From contig NZ_CP122537.1 of assembly GCF_029853695.1 (NCBI RefSeq), positions 2,067,501 through 2,131,500 of the forward strand: DNA of 64,000 nt, given 5' to 3'. The notes beneath the pieces were generated by a model. The model searched no databases, was not told the origin of the DNA, and was given only the letters and a program-made list of their open reading frames with translations. The first letter of the stretch is position 1, and every line of letters starts with the position of its first letter. Below, piece after piece: positions 59,743-64,000 of the stretch. The position numbers and the translations under genes are program-made. Source of the DNA: Jannaschia sp. GRR-S6-38 (GTDB taxonomy: Bacteria > Pseudomonadota > Alphaproteobacteria > Rhodobacterales > Rhodobacteraceae).

Positions 59743-60288
59743 TCACGCGGCCCGCAGGGGATATTGCGCGAGCGGGGTGTAGACGGGCCCCGAGGGGGTG
59801 AGGTCGGACCCCCAGAGCACGGCCAGCCGCGCCTCGGCCGGGGCCATCTCGGGCAGGCCCAGCCCGGCCAGCGCGCGCGGCAGGCGGGCGGGGTCGGGTG
59901 GCGCGGCGGCGGGGAAGCGCACCAGCGTGACATGCGGGCGGAAGCGTTCGCGCGGCAGGTCGATCCCGGCGCCGCGGCAGGCGTTGCGGATGCGCTTGCG
60001 CAGGGCCGAGAGCTCGGGCGTGGCGGCGACGTCCAGCGCGACCAGCCGCGCGCGCTTGGACCCGAAGCTTGCATAGCCGGTCGCGGTCAGGGTGACGGCC
60101 GGGGCGGCGCGGGCCTCCAGCGCGTCGTGCAGCGCCTCCAGCCGGGCCTCGGGCTGGTCGTCGAGGAAGGCGAGGGTCAGGTGCAAGTCGTCGGCGGGCA
60201 CGGACCGCCCGCCGGGGATGCGGCCCTGGGCGCGCATCAGGGGCCCGATCCAGGGCTCGGGCACGGGCAGGCCGAGAAAGGCGCGCAT
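59743..60288 (-). CDS. thpR: RNA 2',3'-cyclic phosphodiesterase ThpR
   Basis: It encodes 181 aa of the 2H phosphoesterase fold with both HxT motifs: H36-L-T38 (DDLHLTLAFLDD) and H119-V-T121 (RPHVTLVRFP). RAFLGLPVPEPW at the N terminus is typical of the LigT/ThpR group. It hydrolyses RNA 2',3'-cyclic ends. It lies 52 bp after the DUF6958-like gene and 52 bp before the HhH gene, apparently in the same transcript as liv genes. Confidence 0.93.
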   Translation of the reverse strand: MRAFLGLPVPEPWIGPLMRAQGRIPGGRSVPADDLHLTLAFLDDQPEARLEALHDALEARAAPAVTLTATGYASFGSKRARLVALDVAATPELSALRKRIRNACRGAGIDLPRERFRPHVTLVRFPAAAPPDPARLPRALAGLGLPEMAPAEARLAVLWGSDLTPSGPVYTPLAQYPLRAA

Positions 60289-60340
60289 CAGGCCGCCCCC
60301 GCACCGCGCGGGGTCGGGCGGCGAAGGGCGGCGCCGGCGG

Positions 60341-60631
60341 TCACGGCAGCGCCAGCCGCACCGGCGCGCCGGGCACGCGGCGGATCTCGCCGCGCACTTC
60401 CAGCTCCAGCCGGGTGGTGGTCAGGTGCCAGCCGGGCGAGCCGAGCCGGTCCCGGTCGCGCGCCGCCAGCCGCGCCGTCGCCCCGGTGATGAGGTCGGCT
60501 GCGCGCACGGCTTCGTTCGCGGCCAGCTCGGCCAGCAGCGCGGCGCGGCAGGCGTCGAATTTCCACGCGGGGATGTTCGTGGCCGCACCGCCATTGGGCG
60601 TCCGGCAGGTGACCTTTTCGGCGACGCTCAC
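60341..60631 (-). CDS. Small conserved protein, DUF6958-like
   Basis: It encodes 96 aa from the GTG at 60631, which overlaps the livF stop by GTGA. It has the pattern CRTPNGGAATNIPAWKFDAC followed by a helical DNA-binding-like segment and GWHLTTTRLELEVRGEIRR. This resembles the DUF6958 family as I recall it (function unknown). Translational coupling to livF suggests a role tied to the transporter. Confidence 0.75.
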   Translation of the reverse strand: MSVAEKVTCRTPNGGAATNIPAWKFDACRAALLAELAANEAVRAADLITGATARLAARDRDRLGSPGWHLTTTRLELEVRGEIRRVPGAPVRLALP

Positions 60632-61476
60632 GACAGCCAACGCTTGCGGCGGCGGTAGGAGCGCACGTCGCGGAAGCTCTTGCGGCCTTCCTCGGACATG
60701 CCGAGGTAGAATTCCTTCACGTCCGGGTTCTCGCGCAGCTCCTTGGCGGGGCCGTCCATCACCACGCGGCCCGACTCGAGGATATAGCCGCGATGGGCGA
60801 AGCGCAGCGCGACATTGGTGTTCTGCTCGGCCAGCAGGAAGCTGACGCCCTCGTCCTCGTTGAGGGATTTCACGATGCCGAAGATCTCCTCCACCAGCTG
60901 CGGGGCGAGGCCCATTGACGGCTCGTCGAGCAGGATCATCTCGGGGCGGGCCATCATCGCGCGGCCGATGGCGCACATCTGCTGCTCGCCGCCCGAAGTG
61001 TAGCCCGCCTGGCTGCGGCGGCGCTCCTTGAGGCGAGGGAAATAGCTGTAGACGAGCTCGAGGTCGTCCTGCGTCGCCTTGGCGCCGTCCTTGCGGGTGT
61101 AGGCGCCGGTCAGCAGGTTTTCCTCGATGGTGAGGTGCTCGAAGCAGTGGCGGCCCTCCATCACCTGCACCACGCCGCGCTCGACGAGGTCGGCGGGCGA
61201 CAGGTCCTGGATGCGCTCGCCCTTGTAGAGGATCGAGCCCTTGGTGACCTCGCCCCGCTCGGAACGCAGCAGGTTCGAGATCGACTTGAGCGTGGTGGAC
61301 TTGCCCGCGCCGTTGCCGCCCAGAAGCGCGGTGATCCCGCCCTTGGCGACCGACAGGCTGACGCCCTTCAGCACGAGGATCACGTGATTGTAGATCACCT
61401 CGATATTATTGACCTCGAGAAGGGCCTCGCCCGTCTCGGCTGCGGCTTCCGGCGCCGTCTGTGCCTGGTCCAGCAT
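60628..61476 (-). CDS. livF: Branched-chain-type ABC transporter ATP-binding protein (LivF)
   Basis: It encodes 282 aa from the ATG at 61476 behind AGGAGGG; the in-frame start at 61530 is rejected. Walker A is LLGGNGAGKSTT, the signature is YTSGGEQQMCAIGRAMMARP and Walker B is MILLDEPSMGLAPQ. QNTNVALRFAHRGYILESGR is typical of LivF. It drives import of the solute captured by the protein encoded just upstream. The long C-terminal extension ends in a basic patch (SYRRRKRWLS). Confidence 0.93.
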   Translation of the reverse strand: MLDQAQTAPEAAAETGEALLEVNNIEVIYNHVILVLKGVSLSVAKGGITALLGGNGAGKSTTLKSISNLLRSERGEVTKGSILYKGERIQDLSPADLVERGVVQVMEGRHCFEHLTIEENLLTGAYTRKDGAKATQDDLELVYSYFPRLKERRRSQAGYTSGGEQQMCAIGRAMMARPEMILLDEPSMGLAPQLVEEIFGIVKSLNEDEGVSFLLAEQNTNVALRFAHRGYILESGRVVMDGPAKELRENPDVKEFYLGMSEEGRKSFRDVRSYRRRKRWLS

Positions 61477-61545
61477 GTCGTTCCCTCCTGGGCGTCGCCT
61501 TTGCGCTGCGGCCCGGGTCCCGGGCGGCAAGGCGAAGGCGAGGGG

Positions 61546-61570
61546 CCCCGGCCGCGCGTGGCGGCCGGGG
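61546..61570 (-). terminator. 10-bp perfect stem-loop between substrate-binding-protein gene and livF
   Basis: CCCCGGCCGC (61546-61555) pairs with GCGGCCGGGG (61561-61570) around GCGTG. It lies just after the substrate-binding-protein stop (61582). No T-run follows, so it more probably protects or attenuates the mRNA than ends it. Confidence 0.65.
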
Positions 61571-61581
61571 CGCGGTGTCGA

Positions 61582-62871
61582 TCAGCTCTCGGCGCAGCCG
61601 GGCGTGATGTTGTTCTCGGCGGCGTAGGCCATCGAGTCCTCCTCGATCAGCGGATCGATGATCTCGCGGTCGGGGCTGATGAAGTCGGTCAGCGGCTCGA
61701 AGCGCATCTCGGATGCGTTCCAGCGCTGCACGAGGCCCTCGCCCGACCCGCCGTGGTTCTGGCAGGAGACCGAGAACTCGGGCCCAATCGCCGGCATGCC
61801 CAGCTCCTCCATGCGGGCGGCGGTGATCTCGAGCGCCTCCATCCCGTCGCGCATCATCTCGGGGGTGATGTCCGAGACGCCGTGGATCTCCTGCGCCTTG
61901 CGGATCGCCTCGGCGGCCAGCATCGCGGCATACATGCCCCGCGTGTAGAGCACGCTGCCCACGTTCGAGCCGTCGCCCGCGGCCATGCCCGCATCGACCA
62001 CCTGCGCCCGGATCTCGTCGAAGACCGGCAGATCGGGGTTCAGCGTGTTCATGTTGAGCGACAGGTAGCCGTCGGCCGCCGCACCCGCGGGGGTCACGTC
62101 ATGCTCGGCCCCGGCCCACCAGTTCCCGATGAACTGGTCCATCGGGTAGTTGATGTTCGCGGCCTCCTGGATGGCGACCTGGTTCATCACGCCCCAGCCC
62201 CACATCAGCACGTAATCCGGACGCTCGCGCCGGATCTGCAGCCATTGCGACTTCTGCTCCTGGCCGGGATGGTCCACCGCGATCTCGGTCAGCGAGAAGC
62301 CGTGCTTTTCGCCCAGCGCCTGCAGGGTGCGGATCGGCTCCTTGCCGTAGGCGGAGTTGTGATAGACCAGCGCGATGGTCTTGCCGTCGAGCGAGCCCTC
62401 GTTCTGGTCCAGCAGGTAGTTCACCGCCACCGAGGCCGCGTCCCAGTAATTGGCCGGGTAATTGAAGACGTTGTTGAACACTTCGCCGTTGCGCGCCGAG
62501 GTCCGGCCGTAGCCCATCGTGTGGAGCGGGATGCCGTCGGCCGCGGCCTTGGGGATCAGCTGGTAGGTGATGCCGGTCGAGAGTGGCTGATAGACCAGCG
62601 CGCCTTCACCCTTGGTGGACTCGTAGCACTCGACACCCTTCTCGGTGTTGTAGCCCGTCTCGCATTCCAGCACCCGCACCGGCTCGCCGCCGATGCCGCC
62701 GTCACGCTGGTTGAGCAGCGTGAAATAGTCCTGGTAGCCGTCCGAGAACGGGATGCCGCCGGCGGCGTAGGGGCCGGTGCGGTAGCTCAGGTCCGGGATG
62801 ACCAGCTCGGCCATCGCCGGCGCGGCGGCCATCATGGCGGCCACGGTCAGGGCTCCTAGTCTCTTCATCAT
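61582..62871 (-). CDS. Branched-chain-type ABC transporter substrate-binding protein
   Basis: It encodes 429 aa with signal peptide MMKRLGALTVAAMMAAAPAMA and a strong GGGAGG site. It has the type I periplasmic fold (LivK/HAAT family): PFSDGYQDYFTLLNQRDGGI, GGEPVRVLECETGYNTEKGV, VYHNSAYGKEPIRTLQALGE and YVLMWGWGVMNQ. Four Cys may form disulfides. It captures an amino acid, aromatic acid or similar solute; given the linked PaaK-type ligase, an aromatic acid is a reasonable guess. Stem-loops flank the gene on both sides. Confidence 0.92.
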   Translation of the reverse strand: MMKRLGALTVAAMMAAAPAMAELVIPDLSYRTGPYAAGGIPFSDGYQDYFTLLNQRDGGIGGEPVRVLECETGYNTEKGVECYESTKGEGALVYQPLSTGITYQLIPKAAADGIPLHTMGYGRTSARNGEVFNNVFNYPANYWDAASVAVNYLLDQNEGSLDGKTIALVYHNSAYGKEPIRTLQALGEKHGFSLTEIAVDHPGQEQKSQWLQIRRERPDYVLMWGWGVMNQVAIQEAANINYPMDQFIGNWWAGAEHDVTPAGAAADGYLSLNMNTLNPDLPVFDEIRAQVVDAGMAAGDGSNVGSVLYTRGMYAAMLAAEAIRKAQEIHGVSDITPEMMRDGMEALEITAARMEELGMPAIGPEFSVSCQNHGGSGEGLVQRWNASEMRFEPLTDFISPDREIIDPLIEEDSMAYAAENNITPGCAES

Positions 62872-62921
62872 CGGTATTCCTCCCTTGGTTGTCCGATGCG
62901 ACCGCTTGGGCGGCCTTTATG

Positions 62922-62943
62922 GGCGGGCACCGGAATGCCCGCC
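62922..62943 (-). terminator. 8-bp stem-loop between livM and substrate-binding-protein gene
   Basis: GGCGGGCA (62922-62929) and TGCCCGCC (62936-62943) pair around CCGGAA, 6 bp after the livM stop. No U-run follows, so partial termination or mRNA processing is likelier than full termination. Confidence 0.55.
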
Positions 62944-62948
62944 GGAAT

Positions 62949-64000
62949 TCAGTGCGGGAACGGCCAGAGCCGCAGCTTCTCCTTGGTGAGCCGCCAGAGC
63001 TGCGCCAGCCCATGCGGTTCGACCACCAGGAAGAAGACGATCAATCCGCCCACGATGACAAGGTTGAGATGGGCGACGATATCCGTGGGCCAGCCCAGCA
63101 GGTCGACCCCGAAGAGCTTCAGCGCGACCGGCAGCAAGACCAGGAAGGCCGCGCCCGCGAAGCTGCCGAAGATCGAGCCCAGCCCGCCGATGATGATCAT
63201 GAAGAGCACGAGGAACGATTTCTGGATGCCGAAGGCCTCGCCCACCTCGACCGCGCCCAGATAGACGGTGAAGAAGAGCGACCCCGAGACCCCGATGAAG
63301 AAGGACGAGACCGCGAAGGCCGACAGTTTGGCGCGCAGCGGGTTCACGCCGATGATCTCGGCGGCGATGTCCATGTCGCGGATCGCCATCCATTTCCGCC
63401 CCACCGTGCCGCGCGTCAGGTTGCGCGCGACCCAGGCCAGGACCACCACGAAAAGCAGGCAGAACAAGTACTGCGCCCAGGGTTCGGTGTTGGGGCCGGT
63501 GACGAGGATGCCGAAGATCTCGCGCTCGGGCGCGCTGATCTGGCCCGAGGCGGAGTAGTTGTAGAACCACGACACCTTGTTGAACATCCACACCAGGAAG
63601 AACTGCGCCGCCAGCGTCGCCACCGCGAGGTAGAACCCTTTGATCCGCAGGCTGGGCAAGCCGAACAGCACGCCCACGGCGGCCGTGATCAGGCCCGAGA
63701 GCAGCGTGACCGTGATCATGTCCATCCACTCGAACCCGGTCATCAGCTTGTAGGCGGAGTAGGCCCCCACCGCCATGAACCCCCCGGTGCCGAGGCTGAC
63801 CTGTCCGCAATAGCCGGTGAGGATGTTCAGCCCCAGCGCCGCGATCGCGTAGATCAGGAAGGGCACCAGCACCGCGTTCGCCCAGTAATCCGTCACCAGG
63901 AAGGGCAGCGCCAGCACCGCGATGGCGAGGATCACCCAATAGCCCAGCCGGTCGAACTTGATCGGAAAGGTCTGGCTGTCGGCGGTGTAGGTCGTCTTGA
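62949..64000 (-). CDS. livM: Branched-chain-type ABC transporter permease (LivM), 5' end outside window
   Basis: The frame stays open to the window edge; the visible 350 codons lack the N-terminal start. The GTG at 63935 is internal, since upstream codons (TADSQTFPIKFDRLGYW) continue a plausible N terminus. About eight to nine membrane helices are seen. LGLNILTGYCGQVSLGTGGF and GLPSLRIKGFYLAVATLAAQ are LivM hallmarks, with MIIIGGLGSIFGSFAGAAFL near the C terminus. It forms the channel with LivH (outside the window). Confidence 0.93.
   Translation of the reverse strand, partial: KTTYTADSQTFPIKFDRLGYWVILAIAVLALPFLVTDYWANAVLVPFLIYAIAALGLNILTGYCGQVSLGTGGFMAVGAYSAYKLMTGFEWMDMITVTLLSGLITAAVGVLFGLPSLRIKGFYLAVATLAAQFFLVWMFNKVSWFYNYSASGQISAPEREIFGILVTGPNTEPWAQYLFCLLFVVVLAWVARNLTRGTVGRKWMAIRDMDIAAEIIGVNPLRAKLSAFAVSSFFIGVSGSLFFTVYLGAVEVGEAFGIQKSFLVLFMIIIGGLGSIFGSFAGAAFLVLLPVALKLFGVDLLGWPTDIVAHLNLVIVGGLIVFFLVVEPHGLAQLWRLTKEKLRLWPFPH

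Overview
The window is a GC-rich chromosome segment of an alphaproteobacterium, most probably Rhodobacterales (Roseobacter/Rhodobacter relatives). The reasons are the 23S-5S-tRNA-fMet end of an rRNA operon, the dnaA-dnaN-recF-gyrB block next to rpsT, an imuA-imuB-dnaE2 mutasome behind a GAAC-N7-GAAC LexA box, a divergent zur-znuCB / znuA locus, a serC-serA operon with a serC-type leader, IalB and Hint-domain proteins, and a TTAA-N7-TTAA CtrA-like site. No species can be named from the sequence alone.

Layout: 1-1440 is the 3' end of an rRNA operon (23S domains V-VI, 5S, initiator tRNA). Positions 1391-8995 are an integrated element in the tRNA-fMet gene, bounded by a 51-bp perfect direct repeat. 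It carries a three-gene unknown cassette (1899-4113), a zinc-ribbon protein gene (4509-5645), a Rep_trans-like initiator, an AlpA-like regulator and a tyrosine integrase. The insertion leaves what looks like the native rRNA-operon terminator (9001-9022) about 7.5 kb downstream. Positions 9-13 kb hold an envelope protein and zinc uptake with its Zur regulator. Positions 13.3-19.2 kb hold the SOS mutasome. Positions 19.5-26.6 kb hold the replication core (gyrB, recF, dnaN, dnaA), a rhodanese and rpsT. Positions 26.8-31 kb hold a crotonase, mutM, ubiE and ubiB. Positions 31.2-34.2 kb hold a small flagellar group (flgD, fliK, a rod-binding protein, a transglycosylase lipoprotein). Positions 34.3-41.5 kb hold an AEC permease, hspQ, a hybrid histidine kinase, a ReAV-type asparaginase, an IalB protein, rlmN and a TauE permease. 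Positions 41.5-46.5 kb hold serine biosynthesis (serB, serC, serA), a phosphatase and a MarR regulator. Positions 46.6-53.3 kb hold two thiolases, a gamma-glutamyltransferase, an anti-sigma/STAS pair, fRMsr, MOSC and GNAT genes. Positions 53.3-56.8 kb hold pheT and a Hint protein. Positions 56.8-64 kb are a minus-strand branched-chain-type ABC uptake operon with a CoA ligase at its end, joined by small RNA/DNA-processing genes; livM runs off the window.

The most informative observations are as follows. (i) The island at tRNA-fMet has a three-gene cassette I cannot assign, flanked by short degenerate repeats, and tandem hairpins between alpA and rep. (ii) Four independent one-base frameshifts lie in G/C homopolymers (fliK, a MOSC gene, the last codons of pheT, an App1 phosphatase); each is repaired by one base, which suggests sequencing error but could be real slippage. 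(iii) A perfect 16-bp palindrome holds the stop codons of both rlmN and tauE. (iv) At least three copies of a dispersed intergenic palindromic repeat are present. (v) The substrate-binding-protein gene of the liv operon has a stem-loop on each side.
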